NCBI RefSeq assembly: GCF_029626105.1
Contig: NZ_JARUBH010000009.1
Span: 7,062,011 to 7,126,010, forward strand
Direction of reading: 5' to 3'
Length of the DNA: 64,000 nucleotides
Origin: Solwaraspora sp. WMMD792
GTDB taxonomy: Bacteria > Actinomycetota > Actinomycetes > Mycobacteriales > Micromonosporaceae
Below are positions 49,997 to 59,120 of the stretch, one piece after another. The stretch's first letter is position 1. The number at the start of each line of letters is the position of its first letter. Made by a program: the position numbers and the translations under genes. The notes under the pieces were generated by a model. The model was given only the letters and a program-made list of their open reading frames with translations. It had not been told where the DNA came from and did no database searches.

Positions 49997-51604
49997 TCAG
50001 CCGACCGGCAGGTCCCGCCGCCGCAGCCCGATCATGCCGGCGGCGGCGGAGCCGGCCGCCAGCAGTGCCAGGACGACCAGCGGTACGGCCGACACCTGCC
50101 CGCCCGGCAGGCTCGGCAGATGCGTGAACGGGGAGAGATCGCGCAGCGGCTGCGGCAGTTGCAGCAGCGCACCGAACAGGTCGAGTCCGACCGTCACCGC
50201 CAGCACCGCCCACCCGGCCATCGCCAGCCGGGGCACCAGCCCGACCAGGGCGAGCGCGACCGCCGCGAGCAGCCACACCGCCGGCAGCGTCGCGAACGCA
50301 CCGACCAGCACCCGGGCCGTCGTCGGGCCGACGTCACCGCCGGACAGCCCGTACGCCGCACCCATCGTCGACCCGGCACCGGCCATCAGCACGACCGGGC
50401 CGACCAGGGCGAACAGCAGATGACTGGCCGCCCAGCGGGACCGGGACACCGGTGCGGCGAGCACCGGCTCGGCCCGACCACTGGTCTCCTCGACCCGCAG
50501 CCGGCCCACGGCGGCGATCGCGTACCCGGCCGCCCCGACAGCGAACAGGCCGAGCATCGCGGCCAGGAACAGGTCGACCAGGCCGGCGGCCCCGCCGAGC
50601 CGGGCGAACAGGTCACGCAGTGTGGGATTGTCGGTCAGCATGTCGCCGACCCCGCCGGCCACCGCGCCCAGCAGCGCACCGGTGAGGGCGAACCCGGCCG
50701 TCCAGCCGGCCAGCGGCCCCCGGTGCAGCCGCCAGGCCAGCGCGACCGGGCCGGCCAGCCGGGGCCCGCCGGTCGCCGGCCCGGTGCCGGCCGCCAGCAG
50801 CCCGGACCCCAGGTCCCGGCGGCCGTGCAGCCCGGCCGCGACGGCGACCAGCCCGGCGGTCGCGGCGGCGAGCGGGCCGAGCACCCACCAGGCGTCGTCG
50901 GCGTACGGACGTAGCCGCATCACCCAGCCGAACGGCGACACCCAGCTCAGCCAGCCCAGCGGCCCGCCGGTGTGGGCGCTGAGGTCACCGACGACCCGGC
51001 CGGCCACGGCGGCGCCGAGTACGCCGGCGGCGATCCCCCGGGCCGCTGCGGCGGTGGTGGCGAGCTGGGCGGCGACCGCCCCGACAGCGGCGAACAGCCA
51101 ACCGGCCGCGGCGAACTGGGCACCGAGGGCGGCCGACCCGGCGACCGGCAGCCCCTGGCCGGCCAGCCCGGCGGCGACCGCCGCGGCGAGCAACAGGTTG
51201 GCGGCGAAGACGACGACGAGGGCGGCGGCCGGGCCGGCGTACCGGCCGATCGGGGCGGCGCCGAGCAGTTCCCGCCGGCCGGCCTCCTCCTCGGTACGGG
51301 TGTGCCGGACGACGGTGAGCAGGCTGATCAGCGCCACGATGACGGTGACGATGCTGATCCGCCAGGCGACCAGCCCGCCGAGGTCGGCGGTGTGCACCGG
51401 GCCGTACAACGCGACCAGCGCGGCGTTGGCGTTGCTGGTCTGCGCGAACGCCGACCGTTCGGCGGCGGTGGGGTAGAGGGCGGGGAAGGCGGCGGCGAAG
51501 TTCGCCGGCATCACCGACAGCCAGATGATCCACAGCGGCATGACCAGCCGGTCGCGGCGCAGGATCAGCCGGACCAGCTGCCCGGTGCCGGCCAGCGGGT
51601 TCAC
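49997..51604 (-). CDS. ABC-2 exporter permease with duplicated halves
   Basis: 535-residue membrane protein with about twelve helices, arranged as two six-helix halves ([17 protein letters not shown] in the first and [21 protein letters not shown] in the second are matching cytoplasmic loops). This is the actinobacterial tetronasin/polyketide-exporter type permease. The GTG start overlaps the ATPase stop (GTGA at 51601-51604). Confidence 0.9.
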   Translation of the reverse strand: MNPLAGTGQLVRLILRRDRLVMPLWIIWLSVMPANFAAAFPALYPTAAERSAFAQTSNANAALVALYGPVHTADLGGLVAWRISIVTVIVALISLLTVVRHTRTEEEAGRRELLGAAPIGRYAGPAAALVVVFAANLLLAAAVAAGLAGQGLPVAGSAALGAQFAAAGWLFAAVGAVAAQLATTAAAARGIAAGVLGAAVAGRVVGDLSAHTGGPLGWLSWVSPFGWVMRLRPYADDAWWVLGPLAAATAGLVAVAAGLHGRRDLGSGLLAAGTGPATGGPRLAGPVALAWRLHRGPLAGWTAGFALTGALLGAVAGGVGDMLTDNPTLRDLFARLGGAAGLVDLFLAAMLGLFAVGAAGYAIAAVGRLRVEETSGRAEPVLAAPVSRSRWAASHLLFALVGPVVLMAGAGSTMGAAYGLSGGDVGPTTARVLVGAFATLPAVWLLAAVALALVGLVPRLAMAGWAVLAVTVGLDLFGALLQLPQPLRDLSPFTHLPSLPGGQVSAVPLVVLALLAAGSAAAGMIGLRRRDLPVG

Positions 51605-52503
51605 CGCCGTGCTCCGGTGCCGTGGTAGTGCCGCAGGAACAGTTCCTCCAGCGTCGGCGGCTGGCTGACCAGCCCGCGTACGCCGGCCTCGGCCAGCCGG
51701 CGCAGCACCTCGGGCAGCGCGGCCGGCTCGACCTCGCAGCGCAGCCGGGTCCCGTCGACCCTGAGCCCGTGCACCCCGGCCAGGTCGGCCACCTCGGGCA
51801 GGTCGGCCACCTCGGCCAGGTCGGCGACGATCGTGGTACGGGTCAGATGCCGCAGCTCGGCGAGGGTGCCACTTTCCACGGTCCGTCCGTCGCGGACGAT
51901 GGTGACCCGGTCGCACAGCGCCTCGACCTCGGCGAGGATGTGGCTGGACAGCAGGACGGTCCGGCCCTGCCGGGCGGCGTCGGCGACCCGGTCGCGGAAC
52001 ACCGCCTCCATCAGCGGGTCCAGCCCGGAGGTGGGCTCGTCGAGCAGCAGCAGCTCCACGTCGGCGGCGAGGGCGGCGATCAGCGCCACCTTCTGTCGGT
52101 TGCCCTTGGAGTAGCTGCGGCACTTCTTCGTCGGGTCCAGCGCGAAGCGCTCCAGCAGGTCGGTGCGGCGGCGCCGGTCGAGGCCACCGCGCAGTCGACC
52201 GAGCAGGTCGATCACCTCACCGCCGGTCAGGTTCGGCCAGAGGCTGACGTCGCCCGGCACGTACGCGAGGCGACGGTGCAGGGCGACCCCGTCCCGCCAC
52301 GGGTCGCCACCGAGCAGCGACACCTGCCCGCCATCGGGCCTCAGCAGGCCGAGCAGCACCCGGATGGTGCTGGTCTTGCCGGCACCGTTGGGGCCGAGGA
52401 AGCCGTGCACCTCGCCGGCCGCCACGCTCAGGTCGAGCCCGTCCAGCGCGGTGCTGCGGCCGTACCGCTTGGTCAGGCCCCGGACCTGGATCGTTGTTTC
52501 CAT
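51601..52503 (-). CDS. ABC exporter ATPase subunit
   Basis: 300 residues. Walker [11 protein letters not shown], signature [14 protein letters not shown] (a variant with N instead of the usual Q in SKGNRQK), Walker [14 protein letters not shown]-loop LLSSH. DrrA-like drug-exporter ATPase class. ATG 52503 has no ribosome site but lies exactly where a TTGACC-17-TAGCTT promoter would start transcription, so the message is probably leaderless. Probably controlled by the divergent HTH-GbsR protein. Confidence 0.93.
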   Translation of the reverse strand: METTIQVRGLTKRYGRSTALDGLDLSVAAGEVHGFLGPNGAGKTSTIRVLLGLLRPDGGQVSLLGGDPWRDGVALHRRLAYVPGDVSLWPNLTGGEVIDLLGRLRGGLDRRRRTDLLERFALDPTKKCRSYSKGNRQKVALIAALAADVELLLLDEPTSGLDPLMEAVFRDRVADAARQGRTVLLSSHILAEVEALCDRVTIVRDGRTVESGTLAELRHLTRTTIVADLAEVADLPEVADLAGVHGLRVDGTRLRCEVEPAALPEVLRRLAEAGVRGLVSQPPTLEELFLRHYHGTGARR

Positions 52504-52539
52504 ATCTAGAAAGCTACGTTGCGTTCGCAAGGTGGTCAA
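52504..52539 (-). promoter_or_regulatory. Leaderless promoter of the ABC exporter operon
   Basis: On the minus strand TTGACC (52534-52539) and TAGCTT (52511-52516) are 17 bp apart and the ATG begins 7 nt after the -10 element. A TTGCG-AA-CGCAA palindrome (52519-52530) sits in the spacer. Confidence 0.65.
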
Positions 52540-52616
52540 TGAAAAGCCCGCCACCAGCGGGCATTACTGCGTTTAATCGGGCCTTGCGTTGCAATGGCGG
52601 TTGCGGTTAACGCAAC
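52519..52616. promoter_or_regulatory. Repeated TTGCG/CGCAA operator sites
   Basis: TTGCGTTCGCAA (52519-52530), TTGC-GTT-GCAA (52584-52594) and GTTGCG-GTTAA-CGCAAC (52600-52616) are related palindromes between the exporter and regulator genes. They are likely binding sites of the divergent regulator; the first would block the exporter promoter. Confidence 0.65.
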
Positions 52617-52674
52617 GATCGGCCAGGATGTGTTGCAATGAATTGAGGCTGAACGCAGCGGAGGGCGGGGGCGG

Positions 52675-53433
52675 ATGCCCGGCGGACGGTTGACCTATCA
52701 GGACCGGCAGCGCATCGAGCAGGCACTCGCCGACGGCGCCGGCTACGCCGAGATCGCCCGCCGACTCGACCGCCCGACCTCCACGATCAGCCGGGAGGTC
52801 GGGCGCAACGGCGGGCCGGGCGGCTACCGGGCCACCGCCGCGCACCGGGCCACCGCGCACCGGGCCCGCCGTACCGGACCGGTCACCCGGCCGCCGGCCG
52901 GCCAGAGCACCGGGTACGGCCGGGACGCGGCCGCCGTGCAGGCCTTCGAGCAGCAGTTCGCCGCCCTGATGATCCAGTCCGGTTTCCCTCGGATGACCGC
53001 CCGGGTGCTGGTCAGTCTCTTCGTCAGCGACGGCGGTGCACTCACCGCCGCCGAGCTGGTCGACCGGCTGCGGGTCAGCCCGGCGTCGATCTCGAAGTCG
53101 ATCGCTTTCCTGGAGCGGATCGGCTTCGTCACCCGGCGACGCGAGCCGGGGCAGCGGCGCGACCGGTACGCCGTCGACGACGGACTGTGGTACCGGGCCT
53201 GGTCGCTGCGGGTGCACGTCTTCCGGACCTGGGCGGACGCGGCGACCCACGGCGCGGCCGTACTTGGGCCGGACACCCCCGCCGGGGACCGGCTGCAGTT
53301 GATGGGCGAGTTCTTCGGGCTGGTCTGCCGGGACGTCGAGCGGATCACCGCCGAGTGGCAGGCGTTCCTGTCCACCCGTGGTCTGCCGCCGCAGCCTGAT
53401 GCGCCCACCGCCGTCGCGGAGCCGGTCCGGTGA
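52675..53433 (+). CDS. HTH_38-GbsR/MarR fusion regulator
   Basis: 252 residues. N-terminal helix-turn-helix of the kind found at the start of IS30-type transposases (LTYQDRQRIEQALADGAGYA, then IARRLDRPTSTISREVGRNG), a Thr/Arg-rich linker, then a GbsR/MarR winged helix (RMTARVLVSLFVSDGGALTA, then LVDRLRVSPASISKSIAFLE and RRREPGQRRDRYAV). GGAGGG lies 9 nt before the ATG. Divergent from the ABC exporter and surrounded by palindromic sites, so it likely represses the exporter and itself. Confidence 0.88.
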   Translation: MPGGRLTYQDRQRIEQALADGAGYAEIARRLDRPTSTISREVGRNGGPGGYRATAAHRATAHRARRTGPVTRPPAGQSTGYGRDAAAVQAFEQQFAALMIQSGFPRMTARVLVSLFVSDGGALTAAELVDRLRVSPASISKSIAFLERIGFVTRRREPGQRRDRYAVDDGLWYRAWSLRVHVFRTWADAATHGAAVLGPDTPAGDRLQLMGEFFGLVCRDVERITAEWQAFLSTRGLPPQPDAPTAVAEPVR

Positions 53434-54284
53434 CCGGCGTGCCGGTCCGGCCCGGTGCCGGCCTCACCCGACGGGCGGTCGGCACCGGCCTGCTCGGCGG
53501 TATCGTGGCGCTGGTGACCACCGGCTGCACCGATTCGAGCGTCGAGTCGAGCACCGAGTCGAGCGTCGAGACCGGGTACCGGGTGCTGGTCTACAGCCGC
53601 ACCACCGGGTACCGGCACGATTCCATCCCGGCCGGGGTCGCGACCGTCGGCGAACTCGGCGCGGAGCACGGCTTCACCGTCGACGCCACCGAGGACCCGG
53701 CCGTCTTCACCCCGGACAACCTGAGCCGGTACGCCGCCGTCGTCTTCCTCAACACCACCGGCGACGTGCTCGACGCCGCCGGCCGGGCCGCGTTCGAGGG
53801 CTACATCAACGGCGGCGGCGGATTCGTCGGGGTGCACGCGGCCGCCGACACCGAACACAACTGGCCGTTCTACGGCGAACTTGTCGGTGCGTACTTCGCC
53901 CAGCACCCGCCGGTGCAGCCGGCCACCGTCGAGGTCGTCGACCGGACCCACCCGGCCACCGCACACCTGCCGACCCGCTGGAAGCGCACCGACGAGTGGT
54001 ACGACTACCGGACCCGGCCGACCGACGCCCGGATCCTCGCGGTGCTCGACGAGACCAGCTACACCGGCGGGCAGATGGGGCAGCCGCACCCGCACGCCTG
54101 GTGCCGGACGTACGCCGGCGGCCGCGCCTTCTACACCGGCGGCGGCCACACCATCGAGGCGTACGCCGAACCGGCGTTCCGCACCCACCTGCTCGGCGCG
54201 GTCCGCTGGGCCGCCGGCCGGTCGGCCGACGACGCCGACGGGGGCCGGTCGGCCGACGACGCCGACCGGGACGCCACAGGGTGA
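53430..54284 (+). CDS. ThuA-like lipoprotein
   Basis: 284 residues. Twin-arginine-like basic N-terminus (LTRRAVGTGLLGG), lipobox VTTGCT (cysteine about 33), then a ThuA (class I glutamine-amidotransferase-like) domain with LVYSRTTGYRHDSIPAG, GGGGFVGVHAAADTEH, RTDEWYDYRTRP and GGRAFYTGGGH. ThuA domains are tied to sugar metabolism, often trehalose or keto-sugars; the reaction is not established. The C-terminus repeats GRSADDAD twice. The 4-nt overlap with the regulator indicates co-translation. Confidence 0.85.
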   Translation: MTGVPVRPGAGLTRRAVGTGLLGGIVALVTTGCTDSSVESSTESSVETGYRVLVYSRTTGYRHDSIPAGVATVGELGAEHGFTVDATEDPAVFTPDNLSRYAAVVFLNTTGDVLDAAGRAAFEGYINGGGGFVGVHAAADTEHNWPFYGELVGAYFAQHPPVQPATVEVVDRTHPATAHLPTRWKRTDEWYDYRTRPTDARILAVLDETSYTGGQMGQPHPHAWCRTYAGGRAFYTGGGHTIEAYAEPAFRTHLLGAVRWAAGRSADDADGGRSADDADRDATG

Positions 54285-54381
54285 CGGCCGGGCCCCGGGC
54301 TCATCCGGACGGTCAGCGCTGACCTCCGAAGGTCGGTAACTATCCAAGATCTGATTGAACACGGAGTGTGACGTAGCGCAC

Positions 54382-54411
54382 GCTGCAGACCGGTCCGAGT
54401 CCGGCTGCAGC
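54382..54411 (+). promoter_or_regulatory. Leader hairpin before the giant protein operon
   Basis: GCTGCAG (54382-54388) and CTGCAGC (54405-54411), with inner CCGG/CCGG pairs and a bulged A, form a stem 8 nt before the ribosome site GAGGAGGAG (54418-54426). It may affect translation of the first large gene. Confidence 0.45.
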
Positions 54412-54430
54412 AGCCTCCGAGGAGGAGCGC

Positions 54431-57400
54431 GTGTCAGAGCCAGTCCGTGGAGATCTCCCCGTCGTCCGTACCGTCCTGACCAGTCTTGCCGCGTCGGCCG
54501 CTCAGCGCGCCGCAGCCGAACTGCCCCGCGACACCCGGCTGGTGCACCGCCGTGACGAACGCGAAGAACTCCTCGCCGGCCGGTTCGTCGACAGCCGCAC
54601 CGGGCTGACCCCGGCCCGCAGGGTCGGCCCGTTCCGCACCCCCGGCGGAGTCGACGTCTGGTACGAAACGTTCGTCGCCGCCCGCCGGCTCCAGGTCCGC
54701 GAGGCCGGCGCCGCCGCGCCCGCGTTCGTGGTCACCCAGGCCCGGCCGCCGACCGTGCAACGTACCGGCACCGTCGTCGACATCGAAGCCGGTACCGTCT
54801 GGATTCGCGGCGACCTGTTCGGCGGGCTGCCCGCCGACGCGTACGCCGGGCTGCTCGTCACCGGTGGGACGCTGACACTGGGCACCGCGACGGTATCGGG
54901 CGACGTCGTCGAGGTGCCCGCGCCGCTGAGCGCCGTACTGCGACTCGACCCCGCACCCGACCCGCCGCCGGCCGGCGGCGTCGGCGGCTGCCACAGCGCC
55001 GGGACCGCCAGCACACTGCCCACCTCGGTGACCTTCCGCTTCAAGTCCGGCGTGGTCGAGATCGTCGGCGACCCCGGGGCGGCCAAGGCCTGGGGGCAAC
55101 AGTTCCGGTTCGGCCCGGCCACCGGGGACTGGACGTTCGTCGAACAACTCTGGACGCTGGCGCTCGGCTACACCGCCGAACCGACCACGGTGGACGCAAC
55201 CCCGGTCGGTGCCGACCCGGCCGGCGACCCGTTGATCGACTTCACCGGCATCGGCGCCGTCCGCGACGCCGGGCTCGGCCTGCCGGTCGTCGTCGTCACC
55301 GACCCGACGATTCTCGGCGAGGCGTCGACCGCGGCGACCTGGCTGCTGCGGGTCACCGGCCTGGCCGCCCGCTGGTACGCCCCGGACCTGCGGGAACACC
55401 CGCTGGAGAGCGCGTGGATGGTGATCGGTGCGTCCGCCGCGACGGTACTCGCCGACCCGGTCACCCCGCTGGCGTCGCCGGTCGCCCATGGCATCCAGTT
55501 ATGGGCGATCGCCGGCGGGGGCGGGCACCGGCTGCCCTGGCGGCAGACCTACGACGAACCGTTCCGGCTGTACTACCGGTGCCACGCCGTCGACGGCGAG
55601 CACCTGATGGTCACCGGCCGCAGCGAGGTCGCCCTGGACCGGCCGGTGACCACCGCCGGGCAACCGGTGCCCACCCCGGGTGGTGCCGGCGCTCTGCTGC
55701 TGCACCGCCGCGACGGCGAGATCACCGTGCTGCTCGGCGCGGCGGTCCCGGTCGATGCCCGCAGCCACCACCAGTTCGCACTGCGCAACGCGCTGCTGTG
55801 GACCACCGTCCCGGCGTTCGTCTACGTCCGGGGCACCCTCGCCGGGTCGGCCGGGCCGACCGCCGACGGACCGCTGCCGGTCGACAACGGCACCGCCCAA
55901 CTGGCGTTCGGGCTGCACGCCTGGGCACCGACGCTGCCCGATCCGTACGTGTCCAATGGCGCCCTCGACCGGCCCCGGATCGGCCGGGAACCGCCACCGG
56001 CGGCGCTGGTCTGCCGGATCGTCTGGACCGCGCCGGCCGACGTGCGGGTCGAGTTCGACGGCCAGCTCGGGCCGGCGGTGGCGGTCACCGGCCGTCCGGC
56101 GTCACCGGGCACACCGCAGCCGCCGCCGAAGTCGTCCGGACCCGACATCGGGTTCAGCCAGGTCGAGCAGGGCCGCATCGGGCTGGACAAGAAGACCGAC
56201 GCGCAGTGGGACTCCGCCCGCCGGCTGGAGCTGGAACTGCGCGGCCAGCGGATTCAGGCCGCCGCCCGGTCCGACGCCACGTCCACCTCGATGGTCGACG
56301 GCTACCTGTCCGAGGTGGTCGGCCAGCCGCCGAACCTGCTGCTGCTGGACGTCTCCACCAACCAGGACCTGCTCGGCGTCGGGCTCGGCGTCGGCCCGAA
56401 CCACCCGGACACCGAGTACGCCGTTGCCGGGCTGGCCACCCGGGCCGAGGTCGGCGCGCTGCGGGTGACTGCGCTGCCGCAGGTGCAGTGGGAACCGGTG
56501 CGCACCCTCGACACCGACCAGGACATCATCACCCTCGGCTGGTTTCCCACCCCGCTCGCCTCGGCCACCGATGGCGGCGCCACCTCACTCGGTGCCCGGT
56601 CCCAGCGGCTCGTCCCGGTGGTGCCCGCCGACGCCGTGGCCGGCACCCTCGACGCGTTCGGCGACGGCACCCCGGTCGGGATGCGCACCACGTTCCCGTT
56701 CGGCCTGATCGCGGCGGTACTGGTCCAGCCGTACGACGACGGACCGCGCCCGGCGGACCTGCTCGGACTGACCCGCCCCGAGTTCGGTGACGCCCGGGGC
56801 GGCATCCAGATCACCGCGCGGGCCGAAGGCGGCCGGCCCGACGACGGCGGCGTGTCGGCCACCTTCGCCGGCCGGATGCGGCAACTGATCAACGGGGTGG
56901 ACCTGGCCAGCGGGGCCCCGCTCGGGCTGTCGGTGCTCGGCTCCACCGCCGACCCGAGCGGCAGTGTGGAGACCGTCTTCAACACCGACATGGCCACCGA
57001 CCCCCGGGTGCCGGTCACCCGGATCGACCTGTCCGGCTACGGCGGCTCCAGCTTCAGCGACTGGAACAACCCGTTCGCCGCGTTCGCTGAGGCGGCCAAG
57101 GTGCAGTTCCGGGTGATGATCGGCCGGACCGCGCTGGAGGTCGTCAAGGTCAACAGCGTGCTGCACCCGTGGGGCATCCGGGTGACCCGCTCGGTCACCG
57201 TGGAACGCCGCCCCGGCGGCGGGGTGATCCGCCGCGACAGCGGCTGGCAGCCGTTCACCCCGGGCCTGTTCGACTACCGCTACCTTGACGCGGGATCGAT
57301 CGCCGTCGCCCCGTACGTCTTCGATGCCGGGGTGTTCCGGGGCCTGTTCGACGTGCGCAACATCCGGCCGGCACCGGGTGCCGAGTTCGGCCACGGTGGC

Positions 57401-59092
57401 GCGCGGCTGGTGCCGTACCACTTCGACGCCGACCTCGCCCTCGACGGCGCCGCCGGGACGACACCGGCGACCGGGGTGCTCGGCTGGCTGCAGGTCGAGC
57501 CGAGCGGCGCGCCGGCCGCCCCGGCCGCGCTGCGGGCGTTGATCGAGGCGCAGGGGCCGGTCGGCGGGCCGATCGACACCGTCGTCGACGTCGGCGGCAG
57601 CGGCCTGCCGATGCGTGCCCAACGGATCGAGGTCGGCCTCGCCGACGACGCCGGCACCCCGGTGTTCGTGGCGACCGTCCGCGGCACCCCGCGACTGCCC
57701 CGTACCGGCTCCTGGTCCATGGTGGTCCGTCCGGTCGTCGGCGCACCGGCCGGTGGCGGCGAGGCGACCGCCGTCGCCGACACCCGTGGTACGCCGCTGA
57801 TCCGCCGCTACCCGGTCGGCTACCCGGCCAACGAGCTGCCGATCGGCGAGCCGCCGCTGGCCGGCACACCGGGGGAGTACCGGTTCGCCGACGCCGCCGA
57901 CCTGCTGCGGCCGACCGACCCGGCCACCGAGTACGCCTTCGTGCAGACCACCGCGACCCACGCGTTCCTGTTTCCCCGGCCGGTGGTGCCGGCACCCGGC
58001 GTGCCGCGTATCGAGTCGCGGCATCGGCCCGCGCTGGCCGACGTCCTGGCCCGGTCGACGTCCAAAGGGGCGTTCCCGCCGCCGCCGAACACCCTGGAGA
58101 CCGCGCCCGGCGCGCTGCACCTGGACGTCGGGGCGGGCGGCACGCTGGCGTTCAGCGCCGCGGTGACGTTCACCAACCCGCCGACCGCGCTGCAGCTGGG
58201 CGGTGCCCCCGGGCACGGATCGGCACTGCGTTACGACACGGCGACGCTGCGCCTGGAGGTCACCGAGGACCGCTGGTCGGCCGACTTCGCCGGACTGCGG
58301 GTCTGGACCGACGTGGCCGGCCTGGCCGAGCTGACCGGGTCCGAGCTGCACATCGTCGGCGGCACCGACCAGCGGCCGCAGGTCGCCCAGCTGCGGTCGT
58401 TGCTGCTCGCCGAGATCGAGCAGATCCTGCAGTACCTGCCGTTCGTCGGCGACCGGGGGGTGCAGGGTCCGATCGACCTGGCGGCGGCGAACGCCAAGCA
58501 CGAGCTGAAGTTCGAGACGAAGCTGAAGGTCGACCTGCCGGACACGGTCGTGCCGCTCGGCGACTACTTCAAGCTGAGCCTGGCGGTGGCGGTCAGCGCC
58601 GGGGTGAGCCTCACCGACGGCAAGGCCAAGGGAGGGGCAAGCCTCGGGATCGCCCTCGAAGGCAAGATCCCGGTGCTGTCGGTCGGCGTGGCGAAGGTCT
58701 TCGTCATCGTCTCCGGCAGCGTCACCTTCTCCATCGCCCTCGTCTCCGGCACGGTCACCAGCGAAAAACTGGAACTGGTCGCGTTCGCCGGCGTCGGGGT
58801 GCAGGGCCAGATCGGCCCGTTCAAGGCGTACGCGTTCCTGGGCATCGGTTTCGTGCTCGTCTACGACGCCATCGCCGGCCAGACCAAGTACGGCGGACTG
58901 GTCGCGCTGGAAGCCGGGGTGGACCTCAAGGTCGTCAAGGTCAAGATCCGGGCCGAGCTGAGAGGCCTGGTGTACGACGACGCCGGCACCACCAAGTGCG
59001 ACTACTCCGGATCGGTGAAGATTCAGGTCGATCTCTTCCTGATCCTTTCGATCAGCGCGTCCTACCAGGTCACCGAGACCGCTGCCCTGTGA
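54431..59092 (+). CDS. Giant protein of unknown function, 1,553 residues
   Basis: No signal peptide and no classical transmembrane helix. Most of the protein is a run of beta-rich, Ala/Gly/Pro/Thr-rich segments without recognised enzymatic motifs and with few cysteines (GGCHSAG, YRCHAVD, LVCRIVW, TKCDYSG). The last 195 residues differ: alternating hydrophobic, glycine-rich strands (KLSLAVAVSAGVSLTDG, ASLGIALEGKIPVL, KVFVIVSGSVTFSIALVSG, AYAFLGIGFVLVYDAI) that resemble amphipathic beta-hairpins of a barrel or fibre. GTG start with a strong ribosome site just upstream. The next gene starts 28 nt after the stop, so the two large proteins are co-expressed. No function is assigned. Confidence 0.85.
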   Translation: MSEPVRGDLPVVRTVLTSLAASAAQRAAAELPRDTRLVHRRDEREELLAGRFVDSRTGLTPARRVGPFRTPGGVDVWYETFVAARRLQVREAGAAAPAFVVTQARPPTVQRTGTVVDIEAGTVWIRGDLFGGLPADAYAGLLVTGGTLTLGTATVSGDVVEVPAPLSAVLRLDPAPDPPPAGGVGGCHSAGTASTLPTSVTFRFKSGVVEIVGDPGAAKAWGQQFRFGPATGDWTFVEQLWTLALGYTAEPTTVDATPVGADPAGDPLIDFTGIGAVRDAGLGLPVVVVTDPTILGEASTAATWLLRVTGLAARWYAPDLREHPLESAWMVIGASAATVLADPVTPLASPVAHGIQLWAIAGGGGHRLPWRQTYDEPFRLYYRCHAVDGEHLMVTGRSEVALDRPVTTAGQPVPTPGGAGALLLHRRDGEITVLLGAAVPVDARSHHQFALRNALLWTTVPAFVYVRGTLAGSAGPTADGPLPVDNGTAQLAFGLHAWAPTLPDPYVSNGALDRPRIGREPPPAALVCRIVWTAPADVRVEFDGQLGPAVAVTGRPASPGTPQPPPKSSGPDIGFSQVEQGRIGLDKKTDAQWDSARRLELELRGQRIQAAARSDATSTSMVDGYLSEVVGQPPNLLLLDVSTNQDLLGVGLGVGPNHPDTEYAVAGLATRAEVGALRVTALPQVQWEPVRTLDTDQDIITLGWFPTPLASATDGGATSLGARSQRLVPVVPADAVAGTLDAFGDGTPVGMRTTFPFGLIAAVLVQPYDDGPRPADLLGLTRPEFGDARGGIQITARAEGGRPDDGGVSATFAGRMRQLINGVDLASGAPLGLSVLGSTADPSGSVETVFNTDMATDPRVPVTRIDLSGYGGSSFSDWNNPFAAFAEAAKVQFRVMIGRTALEVVKVNSVLHPWGIRVTRSVTVERRPGGGVIRRDSGWQPFTPGLFDYRYLDAGSIAVAPYVFDAGVFRGLFDVRNIRPAPGAEFGHGGARLVPYHFDADLALDGAAGTTPATGVLGWLQVEPSGAPAAPAALRALIEAQGPVGGPIDTVVDVGGSGLPMRAQRIEVGLADDAGTPVFVATVRGTPRLPRTGSWSMVVRPVVGAPAGGGEATAVADTRGTPLIRRYPVGYPANELPIGEPPLAGTPGEYRFADAADLLRPTDPATEYAFVQTTATHAFLFPRPVVPAPGVPRIESRHRPALADVLARSTSKGAFPPPPNTLETAPGALHLDVGAGGTLAFSAAVTFTNPPTALQLGGAPGHGSALRYDTATLRLEVTEDRWSADFAGLRVWTDVAGLAELTGSELHIVGGTDQRPQVAQLRSLLLAEIEQILQYLPFVGDRGVQGPIDLAAANAKHELKFETKLKVDLPDTVVPLGDYFKLSLAVAVSAGVSLTDGKAKGGASLGIALEGKIPVLSVGVAKVFVIVSGSVTFSIALVSGTVTSEKLELVAFAGVGVQGQIGPFKAYAFLGIGFVLVYDAIAGQTKYGGLVALEAGVDLKVVKVKIRAELRGLVYDDAGTTKCDYSGSVKIQVDLFLILSISASYQVTETAAL

Positions 59093-59120
59093 CGACCCGG
59101 GCGGCGAAGAAGGCGGACAG

